From contig JADJRU010000022.1 in NCBI GenBank assembly GCA_016712105.1, positions 34,644-98,643 of the forward strand: 64,000 nucleotides of DNA, written 5' to 3'. Numbering within the stretch: position 1 is the stretch's first letter; each line of letters starts with the position of its first letter. The position numbers were made by a program, and so were the translations under genes. The notes beneath the pieces were generated by a model. It did not search any database. It was not told the DNA's origin and saw nothing but the letters and a program-made list of their open reading frames with translations. Positions 1 through 9,591 of this stretch are shown piece after piece. The DNA comes from Ahniella sp. (GTDB lineage Bacteria > Pseudomonadota > Gammaproteobacteria > Xanthomonadales > Ahniellaceae).

Positions 1-1162
1 AAACACTTTACCGGGCGCTCCGACGGAGTAACGGCCCTCGCCCCACAATGGTTTTTCGTACAAGCACCAAACTCGACTTGGCGTGAAACGGCGTTTCCGT
101 CTGTCCTGGGCGCAGCCATTCTGCGGTAAGTTGGTTGCGTGCTCCATTTCGCCGCTGGCATTGCATCATCAGCGGGAGCCCTAGCTTGTTCGCGAGTTGC
201 GGACCTGCGGCACAAAGCTGCTCTTGGTGCACAGACTGCAACGGTGTTTCCGGCCAAACCACCAGTTCGCAATTGGGTGCGCGCTGCAAACCGTCGCGAC
301 TAAGCTCGAGCGCAGATAACGTTGAATGCGCACGATCACGCGTCAACATGATCGGCGATGCCAGCGCGGGAAGATCCAACTGCAGTGGCATGGCGGACAG
401 ACGTATCCCAGCGCCGTTTGCCTCGGCTTGCTCCAGGGCGTTGATGCGCCAATAGCCTTGGCCTGCGATGGCCAGCAGGCAAAGCGCCATGGGCACCAGG
501 GCGAAGATGCGCTGCCGCATCGGCCTTTGGCTCTGCAGCAGACCTGCTAACAAGGCACTAGGCCAAAGCACCACGAACAACACTAAGGGTTCACCGCCAA
601 TCGCTGCCAACTGCAGCATCGGCGCGTGCTCGACGATCATGCTTGCTGGCGTGTAAGCAAAGGGCGACCAGATACCGCAGATCAAACTGGCAAAGAACCG
701 AGGCACGCAGCAACGCGACCCGCTGCAATCCACTGCGCGCAAGCACTGTAGCGCGCCGATCCAAGGCACCAAACAGCGCAATGGGATCGCGAAGATCAGA
801 AAGAACAGCAGCGTATAGGCAACTAGCTTATCGCCTTGATAACCAGCCGCTGCGATTGCGGAATTGAAGGTACTCCAGCGTCCGGGCGCTATGTAGGCCA
901 TACCCATCACCAGCCCGGAAAGCGCCCCAGCCGCCGGTGCCAAGCGCGACAGTGACGCCAGCCATGGCGCGAAGGCCACCCACGCCAGCAAGGGATAGTT
1001 GCCGATACCCGGTGCCGCCAGTGCGATCAATCCTGCAGAAACGCCGATGGCACCGGTTGCTTGAAGACAGGACAGCGCCTTGTGGCGAACGTCGATGCGC
1101 CGCAAGGCGCCAGCGGTGAGCTGGTTACGCCGTTCCGGCGTTTCATCGAGCGCATCGAGCAT
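1..1162 (-). CDS. apolipoprotein N-acyltransferase (Lnt)-like protein, partial and frameshifted
   Basis: The start codon is the ATG at 1160-1162; the 3' end lies beyond the left edge. The N-terminal ~230 residues are hydrophobic with several membrane segments, followed by a nitrilase-type domain with CELVVWPETPLQ, whose Glu matches the first catalytic residue of Lnt. Lnt N-acylates the diacylglyceryl cysteine of lipoproteins on the periplasmic face of the inner membrane. Near 60-66 the frame is lost: the open frame ends in an unrelated basic tail at 8, but one base over the sequence reads LYEKPLWGEGRYSVGAPGK and stays open to the edge, which fits the family better. The stretch around 700-780 (Cys/Arg-rich) is also unlike the family and may hide paired indels. 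The catalytic Cys would be outside the window. A paralogue of Lnt rather than the housekeeping copy is possible. Confidence 0.6.
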
Positions 1163-1309
1163 AAGTCAGCCGTTCCGTAGTCTTCCTAAACTACTTTAAC
1201 GTGACAGCGCGACCGAATTATCATGAACCTATGAAATGTTGCCCTGTGACGCGAGCCACGAAGGCCCGGCGCTCCGCTCAAGGACCACCCTGGCGCACTC
1301 GCGAGCAGC

Positions 1310-4032
1310 TTAGATCGACGCACCCAGCTTGCGCAGTCGATCCGCCCAGCGCCCGGCAGGATCGATCGCTGGTTTCACCTTCTGCGCAATCGCCATGGCA
1401 AGCTCTCGTGCTTGCTCGGGCTTGCCGCCGGCTTGAGCTAGCCATTCGGCGTAGTCGACGTCGATCAGCCACACCTCCGGATCATGTTCTCCGCGTACGC
1501 TCACAATCTTTGCTTGCGCTTGCTTGAACAGCAAACGGGCTTGTTCGTGCTGCTCGCGCGCCAGTGCGATCCGGCCACGCTCGGCCAGTGTCCTACCGCT
1601 GCTGATGGGATCATCGGCCAAATGCGCGGGGCGTGATGGTGTCAATCGCTGCTTGCGCCGCAGCGATGTCTCCAGTTGTCGAGACAGGGCAGCGAGCTCA
1701 AGTTGGGCATCGATCAATCTTCGGGCGGCGTTGCCGCATCTGCCTGATACTCGGCAAGGACAAGTTTCATTGCCGCTTGCGCCCGATCCAGGTTGCCCAA
1801 CAAACGTTCATTGTGCGCGACATGAAGACGCAGGCCTGTGAGCGTGATGTCGGTCGTTCGCGTTTGCTGCGCATGGATGGCGAGTTGCCGTTCGAATACC
1901 TTCAGCGCCGACTCATGCGCGCCAGCACCCTCATAGGTCACGCCCAAACCCAGCAACGGCACCAAGCTCGCCACTGATTCTGGCCCGTCCAACTGCGCAT
2001 GGATGTCCAGGCAAGCTTGAAAGACCGGGACCGCCTCCATGTGTCGCCCAGCACGCCGCAATATCGATCCCAGAGTATGCAGTGCATAACACCGTGGATG
2101 GCTGATATCGCCATAAAGAGCGGTACGCCGGGCAACCAATTCGTGCGCCAAAGCACAGCGGCGACCGCCTGATTAGATTGGGCAAGCCCAAGCACGCGCA
2201 TTTCGAGTGCGTCGCTGACGCGGAAATGCCCGGCGCCCAAGTGTTGTGCAAACGACTTGGCCGCAAGTTCCGAATGCTCCAATACCAGATCAGCATGGCC
2301 ACCAACGTCGCCGAAATAGCGCGCCAGATCCAGATGCACCACTCCCGCTTCAATGCTGTCTGCGCCGCCCAGACGCGTCGCCAGCTCCAGCGCTTTCGAC
2401 AACATCGGCAATGCTTCTTCGGTCTCCCCCGAATAGCCGAGAATCGAGCCAAGCAGTCGCATACTGTGAACCCGTTCAGCACTCTCGACGGCGTAGCGCT
2501 CCCGTAGCTCAAGCGCTTCACGTGCAGGCGCCAGCGCCTTATTGAACTCGCCCATGTCATAAAGCGAATACGCTTTCTTGTGCAGCGCTTCGGCCAATAG
2601 CGGATGCCAGGACTGACGGCGCGCCTGCTCAATGGCTTCATCGAACAACGCCAGCGCCTGATCGCGCTTGCCGATACTCTGATAGACGGTGCCAAGAATG
2701 CTGGAGAGTTCTGTGTGTGAGCGTGGGTCGTCTTTCAGAGCGCCTTGTAATCGCTCGCGGCCGGCGTCCAAAAGAGCCGACACCGGCAGGTCGCGCTGTC
2801 CGGATATTTCCGGGTCGGCACCCTGGAACACCGACACCATGTAATCCTTGACCGCACGAGAGGTTCTCTCGGCCCGGATTGCGTTATCCGTTGCTCGCGC
2901 ATCTGCAGCGAAAACGTTGTCACCAATGCCAATACCCCGATGGCCGCTGCGCTCCAACTCCAGTTGCGTCGCAACCATTTGCGAGCAATGTAGAACGCAG
3001 TGGCTGGCCGAGCCAGAACCACCTCATGTGCCAGATAACGGCGCAAGTCGGCAGCAAATTCCGCGACGCTGCCGTAGCGATCAGCCACCTGCTGATGGGT
3101 TGCCCGTTCGATGATCGCCGCCAACTCGGCCGGCAGCCTGTGCAAAGGCGGCGCTGGTCATCGGGCCATTCAAGATCGAGTAGTTCAGTCAACACCAAAC
3201 CCAAGCTGTAGATATCGCTTGCGGTACCGACTTGCCCACGCGCTTTCTGCTCGGGACTGGCATAACGCGGGGGATAGGCGGCACCGGTCAGTGCGGTGTT
3301 GGTGTTGAGCACCGCGTCATCGGTCGAGCCGCCCCAATCGGCTGCATCCACTAGACGCGAGACACCAAAATCCAGCAGCACCGGTCGTCCGTCGCTGGTC
3401 ACCAGAATGTTTCCGGGCTTCAAGTCACAGTGCACGATCAACTGCTGATGGGCATAAACGACCGCTGCACAGACGTCGATGATGAGCCGCAGACGTGCCG
3501 CCAAGCTCAGCCCATGCTGGTCGCAATAGCGATGAATCTGCAGGCCTTGCACGTACTCCATGACCAGATAGGGCTGTCCCTGTGGTGTACTGCCGCCATC
3601 GTACAAACGGGCGATATTGGGATGCGTCAACGAGGCGAGAATCTGGCGTTCGCGCGCCAGATATCGCTGCTCGATGGCACTGGGCCGGCCCGACAGCAAC
3701 TTGATCGCGGCGAGCTGATCGAACTGGCCATCACTTCGACGCGCGAGAAACACCTTGCCCATTCCGCCCTGGCCGATCTCTTCATGCAAGGTCCAGGCAC
3801 CCAGTACGTCACCTGTGCACGGCGTTTCCGCAAGCGCTGCCAGCACCTTGAGCATGGGTTGTACGGTGTGATCGACATTGGCCATGGTCTTGTCGAGCAG
3901 CAAGTGCAGCTCCGCGAGCACTTCGCCGTCCTCTTGAAGCCGGCCCAATGCCGCGCGCTGCTCAGCGGCAGGCAAATCGCAGAGCTGGTCGAACAGGGCT
4001 TTGACGCGGGCGAATTGGTCGGGGCTCAGCAT
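1310..4032 (-). CDS. membrane-anchored Ser/Thr protein kinase with TPR-type C-terminus (module 1), multiply frameshifted
   Basis: Reconstructed from four consecutive frames. The kinase domain shows the glycine loop IGQGGMG, AIK lysine, VHCDLKPGNIL catalytic loop, LLDFG and YASPEQ. A transmembrane segment (SAAAIGVLALVTTFSL) follows, then a long helical TPR-like region with repeated A-x-x-L pairs to the stop at 1310. Frame changes lie near 3150, 2880, 2150 and 1717; without them the protein is about 900 residues. The ATG at 4032 (MLSPDQFARVK) is preferred to one 45 bases upstream because it aligns with the start of the second kinase in this window. The catalytic loop has HCD in place of HRD, so this is a non-RD kinase. 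It lies directly downstream of an ECF sigma gene on the same strand, which suggests the kinase controls that sigma factor. Kinase assignment is secure; the exact reading frame is not. Confidence 0.75.
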
Positions 4033-4200
4033 GTGTGCGCCACCGCAATGGATTGAGCGCGCAACAGGCCGTTCCACGCAGGAGCCCAGAAGGTTTGTAT
4101 TCGCAATGGCATCACGCTTTTTTCCCTATACATTTTGATCCTGGCGCCTCAGCGCCAAGGCTCGCGATGATCCGCAACCGGAGCACGACGCGCACGCAAA

Positions 4201-4773
4201 TCAAAGCGTCGTACCCAGATGGGCATTCAACCACGATTTCGCGAAGCGTAGCTCGCGGTCGACGATTTGCACCGAAACCTCGAGGACTTCAGCAATCTGA
4301 TGTCGATCAAGTCCGGCAAAATAGGTGAGATGCAACACCGAGCTGCTGCGCGCATCGAGCGCTTCGAGGCGATGTAACGCGTTATCCAGCGCGAGCAGGT
4401 CGGCGATTGCGGAATCGTCGCCTACGTCGCGAGCGTGCCCAAGGTCACGTGCAGCATCGGACTGCCACGACGTTCGCTATGACGTGCCCGCGCGTGATCC
4501 ACCAGGACGGCGCGCATATAGAGGGACATTGATGCAAAAAAGTGCGCTCGGTTCTGCCACTGCGGGGCCGCACCCATAACTCGAACCACGGCCTCGTTGA
4601 TCAATTCGGTAGGCGAAAGCGTCGTGCTGCCACCTTTGCTGCGAAGCCTTTGGGCGGCGATCTGCTTCGCTGGTCGTAGGCCAGGTCGAACATTGATCCA
4701 GGGACGCGTCATTTCCGTCCCGCCAGGAGTCCAGCATTCGGGTCAGCGTGTTACCACTGTGCGTAACGCCCAT
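4201..4773 (-). CDS. ECF sigma factor of the kinase-associated (ECF43/TIGR02999-like) type, frameshifted
   Basis: The reading frame must be stitched from three parts. From the ATG at 4773 it reads MGVTHSGNTLTRMLDSWRDG, then FDLAYDQ, then KQIAAQRLRSKGGSTTLSP with TELINEAVVRVMG and HFFASMSLYMRAVLVDHARA (region 2). After a further shift near 4445 it continues through DLLALDNALHRLEALDAR and the region 4 helix-turn-helix LTYFAGLDRHQIAEVLEVSV to the TGA at 4201. Shifts are near 4695, 4670 and 4445. Expected product about 190 residues, the normal size. Region 2.2 has SPTELINEA where classical ECF factors have an acidic DAED-like motif, as is typical for sigma factors paired with Ser/Thr kinases. The kinase gene follows about 170 bases downstream. 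The family call is firm; intactness is uncertain. Confidence 0.75.
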
Positions 4774-5084
4774 ACATTCTCGGGTTCCCTGGAAATGATC
4801 ATCTCAAGTAGACCACGAAATCCGGAGCGCAGGATAGGAAGTCAAGCTCGTCGAATGCACCCTTTGACGCATGAAAAACCCTGCTCTTGCGCAAAGCAAA
4901 CACAGGCGCGAACGGAGTCAGATGTTGCGACGTGTTCTTCGCCAGGTCCTTGAACCGATCCTCGGTAAAGCCGAAGAAGCACTTCAGTGCCTGGAACCCT
5001 CCCTGGATAACCTTGCCACGAAGGTTCGATTCGACCGCAATCGGGGGAAACAATTCAGACCCGCCCCAAGCGCCAACCTACACC

Positions 5085-5591
5085 TCAAATTCGCTTCCGC
5101 GCCGCACGCAGCAATACATGCGAGTAGATCCTGTGAAAGCCAAGCAAAGCGGTGAACAGGAACCCGAGCCCTGTCTTCCCGGTTCGCCGATCGAGCTTCG
5201 GTACCACTGCCGATCCAAAATACAGGCGAGTCCCACCCGCGCCGCTCGGCTCCACCATGAACCACGATCGAGTTCTCGCGGCGATGTCGCACATCAGGAG
5301 CTGGGTATCCGTGCGATCTTCAACGCGCCATGCGGCAAATTCACTCGACTCACCCGACATCAATCGGGCGATGTCGAGATCCGTCGATGGCCGTGACAAA
5401 AACACGCGCAGCAACCACCGCTCGATACGGAACACGAAGCCGGTGTAGAAGGCATGTACGAAGTCGGCGAGCGAAACATGGCCCGGCACGTCGACCGCAT
5501 AACAATCCGTGTACGCACCCGTTCCGGCGTACCTGGCCAGCAGTGAGGATGGCGGCAAGTCAGTGCGTGTGACACGCCTGTTCGGGCTCAT
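5085..5591 (-). CDS. conserved hypothetical protein, 168 aa
   Basis: An uninterrupted frame from the ATG at 5591 to 5085. The composition is that of a real globular protein: GAYTDCYAVDVPG near the start, a hydrophobic FVHAFYTGFVFRIERWLL segment, and a C-terminal half containing RSWFMVEPSG and TRLYFGSAVVP. The FGSA segment resembles small domains of unknown function (DUF2867-like) but I cannot assign it. No signal peptide is evident. It stands alone between the first sigma/kinase module and the protease, on the same strand as both. The open alternatives on the other strand are shorter and less protein-like. Confidence 0.55.
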   Translation of the reverse strand: MSPNRRVTRTDLPPSSLLARYAGTGAYTDCYAVDVPGHVSLADFVHAFYTGFVFRIERWLLRVFLSRPSTDLDIARLMSGESSEFAAWRVEDRTDTQLLMCDIAARTRSWFMVEPSGAGGTRLYFGSAVVPKLDRRTGKTGLGFLFTALLGFHRIYSHVLLRAARKRI

Positions 5592-5750
5592 GCGCGCCTG
5601 CCGCACAGATAACGGATCGGGTTCAGATCACTCGCTGGACACCGACCCGGAATCGTCTGGACCTCTGCCGGCATCATCCGTTGATGTCGCCTGAACCTGT
5701 GCCAGGCGCCCGTCGACCGGAGTCGACGGGCTCACCCAAGCATCGATCAC

Positions 5751-8700
5751 TCAAAGCCGTTCGCGAACACGCCATCGGCCAGCGCGCTGGAACAAGCCTG
5801 CACACGGATGTCGTCCACATACCAGCCGTGCGGCGCACGACCAACGGAGTCGTCACCGTGAATCGGAAGCGGAACTTCACAGCTTGACCTGCCAAGGAAC
5901 TGACGCTGATGACCTTGCGGTTATAGGCCAGAGGATCGCCGCACCAGCCTGCCCCAGCACCGTTCACAGCGCCGTTGTATGGTCCGACCAGAACGTCGGC
6001 GCCCGGGACGGCTGTCCAGTTGGCGCCGCCGTTGGTGGTGTATTCGACCCAGCCACCATCCCAGCAGCCGCCGCCGGTGCGATCTTCGATCGTTTCATCG
6101 CTCTGGAACTGCAGCGTCACCGGATTCTGACCCGTCGGGTTATTGATCGTTGGCGTGTCGAGTTGCTGACTGGTCACGGTCACCACCTCAGTGGCCAGCC
6201 ATGCAGCAGTGCCCGCAAACGGCCGTGCAGTGCTGACGGCCCAGTTCGAAGCGCCGGTACCAGTCACCGTGAAGTCACCGGTGGTCCCCGGCTCGGCCCC
6301 ATTCGTGAACACCGAGACGACAGTCTGGCCCGCATCACAATCGCCTGCTGCGGCTTGCGTACGGAACTGCCGCACCACTGATCCAGTGCCGTTGCCGCAG
6401 ATGTTGGCGGCGCCGACACGCCAGAAGTAATTCGTCGACGACGCGAGTGCCGGCGTCACCGTCCAGCTCGACGCATTCGTCAGCGTTTGTGAGCGGACAA
6501 TGTTCGTGAACCCCGAGTCGGTCGCCACTTCCACCAGATAGGTCTTGCCTTGAGAGACCAGACCCCAGGTCAGCGTGGGCGTGAACGACTGGCCTGTCGC
6601 ATTATCGGCCGGCGTCTGCAGCGTTGAAGTGCCGGGCAACGCGGTGGCCACTTCAAGACCGATGTTGCTGGTCCGAATTGTTGCGCCGGACGTACCCGCC
6701 ACCGCCACCTGATAAGTGCCCGGCGTGACGGCGGACAGATTGCCGATCGTCAGCGTACTGGTGCCTGCCGGTGTGACCGTGGATGGCGCGAGCCCTGATG
6801 TGCTGCCGGCCGGAGTAGCACCAAGTGTCAGATCGACCGGTGTCACGAAGCCGAGCACCGAACCCACCGAAATCGTGCTGGTGACTTGAGGCGTCGAAAC
6901 GGTACAGACTTCGAACTGGCTCGGATTGGCCGACAGCGTGAATGTCGGCTCACTCAGGCAATTGCTGCAGACCAGCGCGAAGTCCTGATCGGTGCCGTCA
7001 CCGACGTTCGGCACGCCGTCACCGGGCAGCGTTGTGGCAATCACGCGCACCGTGACCGAAGAAGTTCCGGCCGGCAGAAACACGTTTTCGATGTTGTTGC
7101 GATTGTCGGCGGTGCCGCCCGTGGCTGATTGACCGGCGGTCATGACGTTGCCGCGGTAGGTCTGGCCACCGGCAATCACTTCGAGATCGAGATTGTTGAC
7201 GAGTGCCGGATTGGCGCCTGCGGCACCGGGTGCATCGGTCCACACCAGAGAGACCCGAACGGGCGAGGCCGAAGCGGGCACACCGTACGTTCGCTCGTAG
7301 ACCGCGCCAACGGTCGTCAGCACTTCCGTCTGGTCGACGTAGACCGCCTGCAAGCCATTGGCCAGGGAACGCGGCAGGTGGATGCGCCCCCAACCTTCAT
7401 TGTTGTTCGGCACGTCTGCCGTGCCCATGTCGACCGCGCCATTCACCAGCAGGGACTTGATCATTGCCGGGCTGGGCGTCGCGCCAGCGTTGGCGTTGCG
7501 CCACCATTGCGCGAGGAGTGCCGACAGGCCAGCCACTTGTGGTGAGGCCATGCTGGTGCCCGAACAGAACGCGTAGTTCGCCAATACGCCAGCGCCAATC
7601 GCCGTACCGCACTGCGCAGCACCGGCTACACGTCGCGTCGAAGCAATCTGTTCGCCAGGCGCCGAGATGTTCGGCAGTGTCCGCGAGTCGATTGCCGGAC
7701 CTCGGCTGCTGAACCCCGCCAGGGTATCGATCGAACCCACTCGCTGGTTACGCGACGCGCCCACGACGATGATGTTCTTCGCTTCCTTCGGCGCCGTGAT
7801 CGTGCTGGCGGCCGAACCCGAGTTGCCGGCCGAGAACACTTCGATGAAGGGCTCATTGACCATCGCAGTATCAAAATTGCCGTCACGGATCATGAAGTCG
7901 TGCGTTCGCGCCGAGGCGTTGTAGCCCACACCCGCGCCTTCGCCGGAAGTCCATGAGTTGTTGCTGCCAATCGCCTGCAGGGCCAAGGCCTGCTTGCTGA
8001 GTTCCTGCCAGCCGCCTGCCGGCGGCCATGGCACCGAGCCAATACAGATCGGGTTCAGCGCAACCAGATCCACCTGCGGCGCAATGCCGATGCCGTAGTG
8101 GAAACCGTTGGCGTCAACCCCTCCGGCCTGTGTCCCGGCGCCCCCGACAATGCCGGCAACGTGTGTGCCATGCCCACCGTCGGCGTTGTCGTTACCCGGC
8201 TGACCCGCGGTTGTCGGACACCCGGGAAAGTCGTACCCGGCAACAATCCGAGCGGTCAATTCCGGGTTGCCGTAATCGACACCACTGTCGGTGACCGCCC
8301 AGCGCACGTTGTCGCCACTGACGTTCAAAGTGGAGATGTACGGGATGTACCCCGTGCCGGTGACTTGACCGGCACCATTGTAGTTGCCGGCCACAATCTG
8401 CGACGCCAACTCGTCTTCGAAATAGGCGCGCGGACTCGCGTACTCGGTCCACAGTACCTGCGGAATTTCGCTGACGGCGTCGAGCTTGCCGGCGTCGAGG
8501 CGCACGATCAGGCTCTGCAATCGGCCATCCGGCTGCGCATCAAACAGGTTGAGCACGGTACCGCCGAGACTGCGAATACGATCGATCGTGCTCGTGAGAT
8601 TGCCGTCGTCATAAACCAGCATCTGGACGTTGTCGATGGTTCCGAGTCGACCTTTCAGATCTTCCGAACGTTTCCAATCGGGACTGAAACCACCCTGCCA

Positions 8701-9039
8701 GCGAACGAAGGGCAATGCTTCCGTCCGGTTGGCGGCGGCCTCGTCACCCCAGACGAGATAGGCGTTGTGCGGGTAGTACTGCAGCACCACGAAGCCGCTG
8801 CGAATGAGATCTTCGCGCCAGGATTGTTGCGGGGTGTCGGTAAACTGGACCAATCTGAGTCCGGCGCCATTCGGCGCGCGCGCTGCGGGCCGCCACTCGG
8901 ACGGCGCGGTCGGGTCGAACGACACGCCACCGAATGACAGGTACCGCGTGTCGTCTCTTGGAAAATCAGCTGATGTTGCCGCGGAGACCACACCCGCCAG
9001 AACCACGCCGATCGCAACCGCCAAACCACGTTTGTTCAT
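5751..9039 (-). CDS. secreted S8 (subtilisin-like) serine peptidase with fibronectin-like C-terminal domains
   Basis: Starts with a signal peptide (MNKRGLAVAIGVVLAGVVSA). The catalytic triad of the S8 family is visible: Asp in WAVTDSGVDYGNPEL (~residue 250), His in GHGTHVAGIVGG (~290), and Ser in GTSMASPQVAGLSALL (~495). A P-domain-like beta region follows (VSLVWTDAPGAAG...NNLDLEV), then Ig/Fn3-like domains (~700-880, TPTLTWGLVSQGKTYLVEVA) and a jelly-roll-like segment rich in Trp and Gly. The uninterrupted frame would run to 5674 with an Arg-rich tail, but a shift near 5850 gives GWYVDDIRVQACSSALADGV and ends ADGVFANGFE at the TGA at 5751, the better solution. About 1,095 residues. Probably exported by Sec and possibly moved across the outer membrane. 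It sits alone between the two sigma/kinase modules. Confidence 0.88.
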
Positions 9040-9213
9040 TGTTTTTCCCAGTCGATTTTAAGCCGCTAGAAATATTCGGTTTACCCATTTCTGGCAAGTG
9101 TCAGAGCCGAATTCTGGTGGGAGACGACAGTTCGGGAATCTTGCGCGCCCCCCCTCGACCTTCATGGCGGGAGTGCTGCAACGCGGCAAACTTATCCTTG
9201 CGGCTCAACCTGA

Positions 9214-9247
9214 GATTGCCGCGGCCCGCAAGCGGGCCTCGCAATGA
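9214..9247. repeat. 34-bp GC-rich palindromic repeat (REP-like)
   Basis: Imperfect palindrome with ATTGC/GCAAT ends and a strong GGCCCGC/GCGGGCC stem. Its reverse complement is identical, base for base by eye, to 61890-61923. It is a member of the dispersed family also present at about 9416, 38161-38490 and 44966-45060. Confidence 0.8.
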
Positions 9248-9281
9248 CAGCAGTGGAGAGAACGTGCATTCACTGTGAGCG

Positions 9282-9449
9282 GTCATGAAGAGGAACGCAG
9301 CGCCCCCGCCACCCGTCATTACGAGGAGCGCAACGACCCCCGCCACCTGTCATTACGAGGAGCGCAGCGACCCCCGCCACCTGTCATTACAAGGAACGCA
9401 GCGCCCCTGCCACCTGTCATTGCGAGGAGCGCAGCGACGCGGCAATCTT
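9282..9449. repeat. tandem array of five 33/34-bp units
   Basis: Units begin at 9282, 9315, 9349, 9383 and 9416, each opening with GTCATTACGAGGAGCGCAG or a close variant and ending in a CCCCCGCCACCT-like linker. The last unit becomes the dispersed palindrome (ATTGCGAGG...GCAATC). There are no unique spacers, so this is not a CRISPR array. The array lies between the divergently transcribed protease and ppc genes. Confidence 0.85.
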
Positions 9450-9503
9450 GTACTTGCGACAGCGCCATCCCCTGCAGCGGCCCGCAAGCGGCCTCGCCAT
9501 GAC
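9416..9503. repeat. paired-palindrome repeat (composite element)
   Basis: Two inverted palindromes, one reading TCATTGCGAGG...GCAATC and the other ending GCCTCGCCATGA, separated by a spacer with GTACTTGCGA. The same architecture and partly the same spacer occur at 44966-45060 and 61889-61975. It lies just upstream of the ppc start and could affect its leader. Confidence 0.65.
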
Positions 9504-9591
9504 CGGCATCGGCAGGCCTGCAATCGAATGCGGGCGGGATATGAGCACACGTCGCTTCGCGGGAAGCATGCACTCGGGCACACTCGACTGC

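Noticed and set aside
4774..5084. Small genes on either strand downstream of the hypothetical protein
   Set aside because: The open frames do not resemble known proteins, overlap each other and lack ribosome binding sites.
5681..8937. Forward-strand genes inside the protease
   Set aside because: Antisense of a well-supported GC-rich gene; compositions are atypical and no homology is recognisable.
9282..9449. CRISPR-like array
   Set aside because: The units follow each other with a constant linker and no unique spacers; no cas genes nearby.
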